Shown here: positions 48,719 to 57,011 of the stretch, piece by piece
Layout: each line of letters begins with the position of its first letter
Numbering within the stretch: the first letter of the stretch is position 1
DNA from: Caballeronia hypogeia
GTDB lineage: Bacteria; Pseudomonadota; Gammaproteobacteria; Burkholderiales; Burkholderiaceae
DNA length: 59,292 bases
Assembly (NCBI RefSeq): GCF_001544875.2
Contig: NZ_FCOA02000040.1
Span: 1 to 59,292 of the forward strand
Direction of reading: 5' to 3'
The notes under the pieces: model-generated
What the model was told of the DNA's origin: nothing
What the model saw: only the letters and a program-made list of their open reading frames with translations
Databases searched by the model: none
Program-made: the position numbers and the translations under genes

Positions 48719-49747
48719 TCAGGCGCGCGCGAGCGAGGTGAGATCCCAGCGCGGCTTCACGGTGAACGCGTAGTCGCGCACGGCCTGCTCGGGCCAGCGC
48801 GACAGGCGCAGCGCGCCGGCGAGCGCGATCATCGCGCCGTTGTCGGTGCACAGCGACAGATCCGGGTAGTGCACGTCGAAGCGGCGCTTCTCCGCCGCCG
48901 CCGACAGCGCCTCGCGCAACTGCCGGTTCGCCCCGACGCCGCCCGCCACGACGAGCCGCTTCAGGCCGGTCTTCTTCAGCGCGGCCAGCGACTTGGCGAC
49001 GAGCACGTCCACGGCCGCATCGACGAAACCGCGCGCGAGATCGGCCTTCGCCTGCTCGCACACGTTGTTGCCGAGCTTGCGGCTCTGCGTGAGCACGGCG
49101 GTTTTCAGGCCGCTGAAGCTGAAATCGAGATCGCCGGAATGGAGCATCGGACGCGGCAGCGCGACCGCGCCCGGCGTGCCGAATTCCGCGAGCCGCGATA
49201 CTTCCGGGCCGCCCGGGTAACCCAGGCCGAGCAACTTGGCGGTCTTGTCGAAGGCTTCGCCGGCGGCGTCGTCGAGGGTTTCGCCTAGCGTCTCGTAGAC
49301 GCCGACATCGGTCACGCGCATCAGTTGCGTATGCCCGCCGGAAACGAGAAGCGCGACGAACGGAAACGGCGGCGGTTCGTCGACCAGCAGCGGCGACAGC
49401 AGATGCCCTTCGAGATGATGGATGCCGACGGTCGGCTTGTCCCACGCCATTGCGAGCGAATTGGCGATGCTCGCGCCGACCAGAAGCGCGCCCGCGAGCC
49501 CGGGGCCTTGCGTGAACGCGATCGCGTCGATATCGCCGCGCTGCGCGCCCGATTTTTCCAGCACTTCTTCCAGTAGCGGCAGCGCGCGGCGGATGTGATC
49601 TCGCGAAGCCAGTTCCGGCACGACGCCGCCGTAGTCGCGATGCATCGCGATCTGCGAATGAAGGGCGTGCGAAAGCAGACCGCGCCCGGTGTCATAGAGG
49701 GCGAGGCCGGTTTCGTCGCAAGAGCTTTCGATGCCGAGAACGAGCAT
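48719..49747 (-). CDS. tsaD: tRNA N6-adenosine threonylcarbamoyltransferase
   Basis: With TsaB/E forms t6A37 on ANN-decoding tRNAs. The 342 aa of the Kae1/Gcp family begin LVLGIESSCDETGLALYD and carry the metal-binding HHLEGH (about 108-113) and SGGHTQLM (about 135). It is followed on the other strand by an HI0933 flavoprotein. In many beta-proteobacteria it stands at the head of the rpsU-dnaG-rpoD neighbourhood. Confidence 0.96.
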   Translation of the reverse strand: MLVLGIESSCDETGLALYDTGRGLLSHALHSQIAMHRDYGGVVPELASRDHIRRALPLLEEVLEKSGAQRGDIDAIAFTQGPGLAGALLVGASIANSLAMAWDKPTVGIHHLEGHLLSPLLVDEPPPFPFVALLVSGGHTQLMRVTDVGVYETLGETLDDAAGEAFDKTAKLLGLGYPGGPEVSRLAEFGTPGAVALPRPMLHSGDLDFSFSGLKTAVLTQSRKLGNNVCEQAKADLARGFVDAAVDVLVAKSLAALKKTGLKRLVVAGGVGANRQLREALSAAAEKRRFDVHYPDLSLCTDNGAMIALAGALRLSRWPEQAVRDYAFTVKPRWDLTSLARA

Positions 49748-49827
49748 GGATGTGAGGCGTCGGAGGGAACAGAAAAGTATAGCAGCGCGCGTACTTGTGC
49801 GTTTTCCGGCGCGGCGGGGAAGGTAAA

Positions 49828-51063
49828 ATGCGCGCCATGGAATCTTTCGATATCGCCGTTATCGGCGCGGGCGCGGCCGGCATGATGTGCGCGGCCGTGG
49901 CCGCTCAGTCCGGGCGCCGCGTCGTGCTCATCGACCACGCCGAGCGTCTTGCCGAGAAAATCCGCATCTCCGGCGGCGGGCGCTGCAATTTCACCAACAT
50001 CAACGCGCAGCCGGCCAATTTTCTGTCCGCGAATCCGCATTTCTGCCGCTCCGCGCTCGCGCGCTACACGCCGCGCGACTTTCTCGCCCTGCTCAAGCAG
50101 TACCGCGTGAAGTGGCACGAAAAGCACAAAGGCCAGCTCTTCTGCGACGACTCCAGCGAAACCATCATCGACGTGCTGAAAAGCGAGTGCGATGCCGGCG
50201 CGGTGGCGTGGCGGCGTCCCTGCGCCGTGCACGAGATCCGTCACGACGGCGCGCGCTACACGCTTGACACGAACGCTGGCGCGATCGGCGCGGCCGCGCT
50301 CGTGATCGCAACGGGCGGGCTCTCGATTCCGAAGATCGGGGCGACGGATTTCGGCTATCGCGTCGCCAAGCAGTTCGGCCACAAGCTGATCGACATGCGG
50401 CCGGCGCTCGTGCCGCTCACGTTCACATCGGCGGACTGGGCGCCGTTCGCGGCGCTCTCGGGGCTGTCGCTGCCAGTGCGCATCAGCACGGGCCGTGGCA
50501 AGACGCGCGGCGAGTTCGACGAGGATCTGCTGCTCACGCATCGCGGCGTGTCCGGGCCGGGCGTGCTGCAGATTTCGAGCCTCTGGAACACGTCGGAGCC
50601 GATTCACGTCGATCTGCTGCCCGACGCCGACGCCACGGGCATGCTCATCGAAGCGAAAGCGGGCTCGAAGAAGCAGATCGGCAATTTTCTGGCTGAGCAT
50701 GTGCCCGCGCGTCTGGCGCATGCGTGGCTCGAAGCGCAGAAAGTATCCGTCGATGCACGTCTTGCCGATCTGCCCGACCGCACCTTGAAAGCGCTTGGCG
50801 CGTCGCTATCGGGCTGGACGCTGATGCCGAGCGGCACCGAAGGCTATCGCAAGGCGGAAGTCACGCGCGGCGGCGTCGACACGCGCGAGCTTTCCTCGAC
50901 GACGATGATGAGCGAGCGCGTCGCGGGCCTGTATTTCATCGGCGAGGCGGTGGACGTCACCGGCTGGCTCGGCGGCTATAACTTCCAGTGGGCGTGGGCA
51001 TCGGGCGTCGCGGCGGGCAAGGCCGCGGCGGAGTTTGCGCGGGGCGCGGCAACGTCCGTCTGA
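49828..51063 (+). CDS. HI0933-family NAD(P)/FAD-dependent oxidoreductase
   Basis: The 411 aa have an N-terminal FAD Rossmann fold (DIAVIGAGAAGMMCAAVAAQSG) and family blocks RISGGGRCNFTN, ATGGLSIPKIGATDFGYRVA and YFIGEAVDVTGWLGGYNFQWAWASG. Function is poorly known. The ATG at 49828 has AAGG close by; ATG at 49837 (MESFD) is equally good. Often linked with tsaD in beta-proteobacteria. Confidence 0.9.
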   Translation: MRAMESFDIAVIGAGAAGMMCAAVAAQSGRRVVLIDHAERLAEKIRISGGGRCNFTNINAQPANFLSANPHFCRSALARYTPRDFLALLKQYRVKWHEKHKGQLFCDDSSETIIDVLKSECDAGAVAWRRPCAVHEIRHDGARYTLDTNAGAIGAAALVIATGGLSIPKIGATDFGYRVAKQFGHKLIDMRPALVPLTFTSADWAPFAALSGLSLPVRISTGRGKTRGEFDEDLLLTHRGVSGPGVLQISSLWNTSEPIHVDLLPDADATGMLIEAKAGSKKQIGNFLAEHVPARLAHAWLEAQKVSVDARLADLPDRTLKALGASLSGWTLMPSGTEGYRKAEVTRGGVDTRELSSTTMMSERVAGLYFIGEAVDVTGWLGGYNFQWAWASGVAAGKAAAEFARGAATSV

Positions 51064-51110
51064 AGGCGCGCGAAGCGGGGTTTTGGCGAGTCTCGGAATG
51101 CGAACCCGTT

Positions 51111-51245
51111 TGCTATACTCAGACGGTCATCGGAGGATTCTCTCCGCTCTGGCTGGCGCTCACACGTAAGCGCGGCAAGTTTCGCCGCAACTCATGACGG
51201 CCCGCTAACGATCCCGCTTGAGGAGGCCTTCCCAAGCGGGTTTTT
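51111..51245 (+). promoter_or_regulatory. rpsU-type promoter, Shine-Dalgarno and terminator without rpsU
   Basis: An extended -10 TGCTATACT (51111-51119) is followed by a strong CGGAGGA (about 51130) and, 75 nt later, by a terminator (CCCGCTT/AAGCGGG, 51213-51219 / 51234-51240, then TTTTT). This is the arrangement expected for rpsU, but no S21 reading frame is present between them. Only a short frame ending RKRGKFRRNS at 51197 remains. Confidence 0.5.
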
Positions 51246-51307
51246 GCTTTCGCGGGATGCCGGGCGCCGGCTGGAATTCAAACTTTCGCAATTGCACCGG
51301 GTGAACG

Positions 51308-51754
51308 ATGAGCCTCAAAGACCAGATCAACGACGACATGAAATCGGCCATGCGCGCGAAGGAAACCGAGCGCCTCGGCACGATTCGCCTGCTACTCGCC
51401 GCAGTCAAGCAGCGTGAAGTCGACGATCGCATCACGCTCGACGACGCGGGTATTACCGCCGTCATCGACAAGATGATCAAGCAGCGCAAGGATTCGATCA
51501 GCCAGTTCGAAGCCGCGAACCGCACCGATCTCGCCGACAAGGAAAAGGCCGAGCTCGCGGTGTTGTCCGCGTACATGCCCGAACAGCTTTCCGCCGATGC
51601 GATCGCCGCCGAAGTGCAGGCCGCCATCGCAGCGTCGGGCGCAGCCGGCCCGCAGGACATGGGCAAGGTGATGGGCGTGCTGAAGCCGAAGCTCGCGGGC
51701 AAGGCCGACATGACCGCCGTTTCGGCGCAGGTGAAGGCCGCGCTCGCCAAGTAA
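51308..51754 (+). CDS. GatB/YqeY domain protein
   Basis: The 148 aa match the YqeY family, related to the C-terminal domain of GatB and thought to bind aminoacyl-tRNA or ssDNA. The family blocks are KDQINDDMKSAMRAKETERLGTIRLLLAAVKQREVDDR and LSAYMPEQLSADAI. It lies 20 nt before dnaG in the macromolecular-synthesis operon. Its usual left neighbour rpsU is missing here. Confidence 0.92.
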   Translation: MSLKDQINDDMKSAMRAKETERLGTIRLLLAAVKQREVDDRITLDDAGITAVIDKMIKQRKDSISQFEAANRTDLADKEKAELAVLSAYMPEQLSADAIAAEVQAAIAASGAAGPQDMGKVMGVLKPKLAGKADMTAVSAQVKAALAK

Positions 51755-51774
51755 TTTTCGCTGCTGACTGATCG

Positions 51775-53658
51775 GTGATTCCGCACGCTTTCCTGCAGGA
51801 TTTGCTCAACCGCGTCGATATCGTCGACGTGGTGGGCCGCTACGTCCAATTGAAAAAGGGCGGCGCGAATTTCATGGGCCTGTGCCCGTTCCATAACGAA
51901 AAGAGCCCGTCGTTCACGGTCAGTCCGACCAAGCAGTTTTATCACTGCTTCGGCTGCGGCGCGCACGGCACCGCGATCGGCTTTCTCATGGAGCACACCG
52001 GGCTTACCTTTCCGGAGGCCGTGAAGGATCTCGCGCAGGGCGCAGGTCTGACGGTGCCGCAGGAGCCGTCTTTCAGAGGCGGTGGTGGTGGCGGTGGCGT
52101 CGAAAGCGGGCCGAGCAAGGCCGTCACCGTTGCGCTGACCGACGTCATGCAGACCGCCTGCGATTTTTATCGCAAGCAATTGCGCGGTGCGCCAAACGCC
52201 ATCGGATATCTGAAGAAGCGCGGCCTGACGGGTGAAATCGCGGCGCGCTTCGGGCTCGGTTATGCACCGGACGGCTGGCAGAACCTCGAAACCGCATTTC
52301 CCGATTATCGGGATGAAAACCTGGTGGAAGCGGGTCTCGTCATCGTCAGCGAGAAGACGGATTCGCAAGGGCAGGCGCGTCGCTATGACCGTTTCCGCGA
52401 GCGCGTGATGTTCCCGATCCGCAACGTGAAGGGCAATGTCATCGGCTTCGGCGGGCGCGTGCTCGACGGCGGCGAGCCGAAATATCTGAATTCGCCGGAA
52501 ACGCCCTTATTTAGCAAGGGCAGCGAATTGTACGGACTGTTCGAGGCGCGCCTCGCGATTCGCGAACTGGGTTACGTGCTGGTCGTCGAAGGGTACATGG
52601 ACGTCGTCGCGCTGGCGCAACTCGGCTTCGCGAACGCGGTGGCGACGCTCGGCACCGCGTGCACGCCGGTCCACGTGCAGAAACTGTTTCGTCAGACCGA
52701 TACGGTGGTCTTCAGCTTCGATGGCGATTCAGCCGGCCGGCGCGCCGCGCGTCGCGCGCTGGAGGCAGCGCTGCCGCACGCGGCGGACAACCGCACGGTC
52801 AAGTTCCTGTTCCTGCCGAAGGAACACGATCCGGACAGCTACGTGCGCGAATTCGGCACGGACGGATTCGGCGAACAGGTCGATCGCGCGATGCCGCTGT
52901 CGCAGTTCCTCCTCAACGAGGTGTTGAACGACAAGGAACTCGATCAGCCCGAAGGTCGCGCCAAGGCGCTCTTCGACGCCAAGCCGCTGCTTCAGGCGCT
53001 TCCGGCGAACGCGTTGCGGGTGCAGATCCTGCATATGCTCGCGGATCGGCTGGACACGCCGTTCACGGAAATCGCCGCGTTGTGCGACATCGACTCGCGT
53101 GCGGCGGCCGTCGCGCGAGCGAACGTGCCTAAGAGCGAGCGCCGGCGCGTGACAGGCCAGGAACAGCGGGCGCTGCGCAACCTGGTGATGTACCCGGGAA
53201 TCGCGGTAACGCTCGAGCAGGAAAGCGAGCGCACCCTTGTAACGATGACCGAGCATGGCGAACTTTTCAGCGAAGTGATCGGGCACGCGCGCGAGCTCGG
53301 CGGCGACGCGGAGTTTCAGATGCTGTCGGACGTCTTGAGAAATGCAGCAAATGCGCCCACGTACGAAGATATCTTCCAGGAAATTCTCGCCTATGATGAA
53401 AACGTTCGCGATTTGCTGATGCGCGACCCGTCCGACGAGGACGCTGCGCAGCGCGTCGAAGAGCAGAAGCGCCTGCTAGCGGAAGAATTGCAGGCGACGG
53501 TGGTGAAGTTGCGGCACGACAGTTATCGCGCACGGCTAGATCAACTGGCGCGGCAATCCAGCCTCTCTGCAGATGAGGTGGCGGAGTTTTCGGATTTGTC
53601 GGCGAAAGTGGCGCAGATCAAGGCTGGGCGGGGCGCTGCGCCGGATGGCGCAAGGTGA
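51775..53658 (+). CDS. dnaG: DNA primase
   Basis: Makes RNA primers for replication. The 627 aa begin with a CHC2 zinc-binding domain (CPFHNEKSPSF ... CFGCGAHG, about 38-66). A Gly-rich linker follows (GGGGGGG, about 103-109), then the TOPRIM catalytic core (VVEGYMDVVAL and FDGDSAGRRA, about 270-325) and a C-terminal DnaB-binding domain. The start is GTG at 51775. Directly after yqeY, in the usual order. Confidence 0.97.
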   Translation: MIPHAFLQDLLNRVDIVDVVGRYVQLKKGGANFMGLCPFHNEKSPSFTVSPTKQFYHCFGCGAHGTAIGFLMEHTGLTFPEAVKDLAQGAGLTVPQEPSFRGGGGGGGVESGPSKAVTVALTDVMQTACDFYRKQLRGAPNAIGYLKKRGLTGEIAARFGLGYAPDGWQNLETAFPDYRDENLVEAGLVIVSEKTDSQGQARRYDRFRERVMFPIRNVKGNVIGFGGRVLDGGEPKYLNSPETPLFSKGSELYGLFEARLAIRELGYVLVVEGYMDVVALAQLGFANAVATLGTACTPVHVQKLFRQTDTVVFSFDGDSAGRRAARRALEAALPHAADNRTVKFLFLPKEHDPDSYVREFGTDGFGEQVDRAMPLSQFLLNEVLNDKELDQPEGRAKALFDAKPLLQALPANALRVQILHMLADRLDTPFTEIAALCDIDSRAAAVARANVPKSERRRVTGQEQRALRNLVMYPGIAVTLEQESERTLVTMTEHGELFSEVIGHARELGGDAEFQMLSDVLRNAANAPTYEDIFQEILAYDENVRDLLMRDPSDEDAAQRVEEQKRLLAEELQATVVKLRHDSYRARLDQLARQSSLSADEVAEFSDLSAKVAQIKAGRGAAPDGAR

Positions 53659-54110
53659 GATGCTATAATTAAAAGTTCAAGAGGAATTGCTTTTTGTCAA
53701 CTGTTCAGGCGTTTTCGTCGTGTTTTTGCGGCGAGTGAGCGGCAGCGGAAGGAGCGGTTCGCAAAGAGCATTCAGGCGTTTTTGCGGTAGACCGGCGCGT
53801 TTGGCCGGTTCGGAAAGAGAGGCAGGAAGGCGGGAGCTTTGTCGGTCGTCCGGAGTGTGGCGCACGAGCACGATTGCGTGGCGCGGGCCGCATAAATCAC
53901 ACGGAACGGGCGGAAAAGCACGCCGACGAACAGACGGGCGCAAGGGAAGCGGCTGCTATTGAGGGTAAGGGCGAGAAAGGCGATTCAAGCTCGTCCGATC
54001 CGCAATGGCGCCCCGGGCAGGGCACGCAGGACGAAGCAGCGTGCGCGTATTGGGTATTCACGGTTCCATCGGCTGTTGTCCAGCAGCCGCGAGTCGAGAC
54101 TAAAGCCGGT
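53659..54110 (+). other. Leader region and extended -10 promoter of rpoD
   Basis: About 450 nt. A perfect extended -10 TGCTATAAT (53661-53669) lies directly after the dnaG stop, followed by AGAGGAA (about 53680) and a T-rich stretch. The rpoD frame is open to 53874 (TTG) but this part looks like low-complexity leader (many charged residues, no sigma-70 similarity). Very short frames start after AGAGGAA (for example TTG at 53687). I judge it to be mostly 5' UTR. Confidence 0.6.
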
Positions 54111-56174
54111 ATGGCGAACTCCATGACGAAAAAGCTGAACGATGTATCCGTCGAAGACGACGCAATGCAAAACGCAGAGTCTGGCGCCGCTCCTGCGGCG
54201 AAGGTCGAAAAGGCGAAGGCCCGCGATCGCCGCGCGAAGGAGAAGGCACTCCTGAAGGACGCGTTCTCGTCGAGCGCACCCGGCACCGTCGAGGAACTGG
54301 AGGAGCGGCGCGGCAAATTGCGCGCGCTCATCAAGCTCGGCAAGGAGCGCGGCTTCCTCACGTACGGCGAGATCAACGACCACCTTCCGGACAACTTCAC
54401 GGAAACCGAGGCGATCGAAGGCATCATCAGCACGTTCAATGACATGGGCGTGGCGGTGTACGAGCAGGCGCCCGACGCCGAAACGCTGCTGTTGAACGAC
54501 AACGCTCCGAACGCTTCATCGGACGATGAAGTCGAGGAAGAAGCCGAAGTCGCCCTTTCCACCGTCGATTCCGAATTCGGCCGCACGACCGACCCGGTGC
54601 GCATGTACATGCGCGAGATGGGCACAGTAGAGCTGCTGACGCGCGAGGGCGAAATCGAGATCGCCAAGCGCATCGAAGACGGCCTCAAGCACATGGTCAT
54701 GGCGATCTCCGCATGCCCGACGACCATCGCGGACATTCTGGCGATGGCTGAGCGCGTGCAGAACGAGGAAGTGCGCGTCGATGAGCTCGTCGACGGCCTG
54801 ATCGACCCGAACGCCGCGGATACGGACGGATTCTCGGAGCAGGAAGCCGAGGCGATCGAGACCGAGGACGAGGAAGCCGAGGAAGAGAAAGACGGCGACG
54901 AGGAAGAGGAAGAAGAGGACGACGGTTCCGCGCAGGCGAGCGCGAATGCCGCGCAGCTCGAAGCCCTCAAGACCCAGTCTCTCGAGAAATTTGCGCTCAT
55001 CAGCGAGTGGTTCGACAATATGCGTCGCGCCTACGAGAAGGAAGGCTACAAGTCGAAGGCATATCTGAAGGCGCAGGAAGCCATTCAGACGGAGCTGATG
55101 AACATCCGCTTCACGGCGCGTACCGTCGAGCGTCTGTGCGACACGCTGCGTGCGCAAGTCGATGAAGTGCGTCAGGTCGAGCGTCAGATCCTGCATACGG
55201 TCGTCGACAAGTGCGGCATGCCGCGCGCCGAGTTCATCACGCGCTTCCCGGGCAGCGAGACGGATCTCGAATGGTCCGACAAGGTGGTCGCAGAAGGTCA
55301 CGAATACGGCGCGGTGCTGGAGCGTAATATTCCGGCGATCCGCGAGCAGCAGCAACGTCTGCTCGATCTGCAGGCGCGTGTGGTGCTGCCACTGAAGGAC
55401 CTGAAGGAAACGAACCGTCAGATGGCGGCGGGCGAACTGAAGGCGCGGCAGGCCAAGCGCGAGATGACCGAGGCGAACCTGCGTCTCGTGATTTCGATTG
55501 CGAAGAAGTACACCAATCGCGGTTTGCAGTTCCTCGATCTGATCCAGGAAGGCAACATCGGCCTGATGAAGGCGGTGGACAAGTTCGAATATCGTCGCGG
55601 CTACAAGTTCTCGACGTATGCGACGTGGTGGATCCGTCAGGCCATCACGCGCTCGATCGCTGATCAGGCGCGCACCATCCGGATTCCGGTTCACATGATC
55701 GAGACGATCAACAAGATGAACCGTATTTCGCGGCAGATCCTGCAGGAGACCGGTCTCGAGCCGGACCCGGCGACGCTTGCCGAAAAAATGGAAATGCCGG
55801 AGGACAAGATCCGCAAGATCATGAAGATCGCGAAGGAGCCGATCTCCATGGAAACGCCGATCGGTGACGACGACGATTCGCATTTGGGCGATTTCATCGA
55901 GGATACGAACACGGTGGCGCCATCGGATGCCGCGTTGCATGCTTCGATGCGCGACGTGGTCAAGGATGTGCTCGACTCGCTGACGCCGCGTGAGGCGAAG
56001 GTGCTGCGTATGCGATTTGGCATCGAGATGAGCACGGATCACACGCTCGAAGAAGTCGGCAAGCAGTTCGATGTCACGCGCGAGCGGATTCGGCAGATCG
56101 AGGCGAAGGCGCTGCGCAAACTGAGACATCCGAGCCGATCGGACAAGCTGAAGTCGTTCCTCGAGGGGAACTGA
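54111..56174 (+). CDS. rpoD: RNA polymerase sigma factor RpoD
   Basis: Primary sigma-70 factor. The 687 aa contain region 1.1 (about 45-95: KLRALIKLGKERGFLTYGEINDHLPD), a long acidic non-conserved region (EEEKDGDEEEEEEDDG, about 260-275), and regions 2 (QFLDLIQEGNIGLMKAVDKFEYRRGYKFSTYATWWIRQAI), 3 and 4 (VLRMRFGIEMSTDHTLEEVGKQFDVTRERIRQIEAKALRKL). I chose ATG at 54111; ATG at 54123 is also likely, and the frame extends to a TTG at 53874. Followed by a clean terminator and a tRNA. Confidence 0.93.
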   Translation: MANSMTKKLNDVSVEDDAMQNAESGAAPAAKVEKAKARDRRAKEKALLKDAFSSSAPGTVEELEERRGKLRALIKLGKERGFLTYGEINDHLPDNFTETEAIEGIISTFNDMGVAVYEQAPDAETLLLNDNAPNASSDDEVEEEAEVALSTVDSEFGRTTDPVRMYMREMGTVELLTREGEIEIAKRIEDGLKHMVMAISACPTTIADILAMAERVQNEEVRVDELVDGLIDPNAADTDGFSEQEAEAIETEDEEAEEEKDGDEEEEEEDDGSAQASANAAQLEALKTQSLEKFALISEWFDNMRRAYEKEGYKSKAYLKAQEAIQTELMNIRFTARTVERLCDTLRAQVDEVRQVERQILHTVVDKCGMPRAEFITRFPGSETDLEWSDKVVAEGHEYGAVLERNIPAIREQQQRLLDLQARVVLPLKDLKETNRQMAAGELKARQAKREMTEANLRLVISIAKKYTNRGLQFLDLIQEGNIGLMKAVDKFEYRRGYKFSTYATWWIRQAITRSIADQARTIRIPVHMIETINKMNRISRQILQETGLEPDPATLAEKMEMPEDKIRKIMKIAKEPISMETPIGDDDDSHLGDFIEDTNTVAPSDAALHASMRDVVKDVLDSLTPREAKVLRMRFGIEMSTDHTLEEVGKQFDVTRERIRQIEAKALRKLRHPSRSDKLKSFLEGN

Positions 56175-56266
56175 GCGCGCGGTTGTCCAGGGCTTGTATT
56201 GGGATGCGTTGTGAGGCAAACTCGCTACCCTTCGAAGGCCGCCCAGCGCAATGTTTGGAAGTGACA

Positions 56267-56295
56267 GAAAGCGCCGCACTCGGCGCTTTCTTTTT
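56267..56295 (+). terminator. Terminator of rpoD
   Basis: The 10-bp stem GAAAGCGCCG/CGGCGCTTTC (56267-56276 / 56281-56290), loop CACT, runs into TTTTT (56291-56295). It is 92 nt past the rpoD stop and 17 nt before the tRNA. Confidence 0.93.
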
Positions 56296-56311
56296 GCCCT
56301 TCACGCTCAAA

Positions 56312-56388
56312 GGGCCGGAAGCTTAACTGGTATAAGCTGTCGACTCATAATCGACCGATAGTGGGTTCGAGTCCCACCCGGCCCACCA
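56312..56388 (+). tRNA. tRNA with CAU anticodon, probably tRNA-Ile2 (lysidine type)
   Basis: All four arms can be drawn. Acceptor GGGCCGG/CCGGCCC (56312-56318 / 56378-56384), discriminator A and encoded CCA; D arm GCTT/AAGC with a short loop AACTGGTAT; anticodon stem GTCGA/TCGAC with loop CTCATAA (CAU at 56346-56348); T arm GTGGG-TTCGAGT-CCCAC. The anticodon alone cannot separate elongator Met from Ile2, but acceptor pairs C4-G69 and C5-G68 are those read by TilS on tRNA-Ile2, which favours lysidine-modified Ile2. Genomic islands often insert at such tRNA 3' ends. Confidence 0.9.
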
Positions 56389-57011
56389 CGAGTATCGTTT
56401 TAAACTCAAAGAGTTAGCGTGTTTTTTGTCCCTCATGGGTGCCTTCAGGGACACTCCAGGGACAATTTCGGGGACGATGTGGGTCACGTACCCACTCGGG
56501 CCTCTCCATGCCGGGTCTTCCAGCGCGGCGTTTTTTCTCTGTCACCACTCCTTCCTCTTCGCGTGCCGCTGCCTCGCTGCGCCCGAATCCATGCATAGGC
56601 AACCGTAGGGCGACGGACCGGCCGAAGACCGTTGTCGACCCGCTGCGGCCGATCACGAATTGACGTGAATCACGACCGCTTATATTTGGAAGCCGGACGC
56701 TCGCACTCCACGCCCACCTCTCTCCGTCCATGAACGCCGCTTGCGGAGCCACATTGTTCTGTTTTCCTACCACGAACGCCGAGTGAAACTCCGGATACGA
56801 TCATGGCTCGATTTGTGCTTCCTCGGAGATGCCATCGTGATCACTTTTCGTTGTCCTCGCGGCCCGTGCTCTGGCAAACTTCTCTGTGACCCACGTTGCG
56901 AGCCAGGCCAAAACTTGGCGCGAAAAGCGGACCAGTGCAAGCATGGCTGAATAACAGCGGCGAACGTCGTGTGATTCAGCCCGACGATTTATTTTTATGG
57001 AGCGTAATACG
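56389..57011. other. Start of tRNA-linked accessory segment, no gene recognised
   Basis: About 620 nt after the tRNA. I see GGGAC repeats (about 56450-56475), no integrase and no clear promoter. Short frames on both strands (for example a minus-strand frame ending at 56414) have no family similarity. GC content falls toward the right end. Confidence 0.4.

Noticed and set aside
54516..56279. 587-aa frame opposite rpoD
   Set aside because: Sigma-70 regions 2-4 are unmistakable on the plus strand.
56414..56773. Minus-strand frame after the tRNA, considered as an integrase remnant
   Set aside because: No tyrosine-recombinase residues (R..H.R..Y) or similarity could be seen in the translation.
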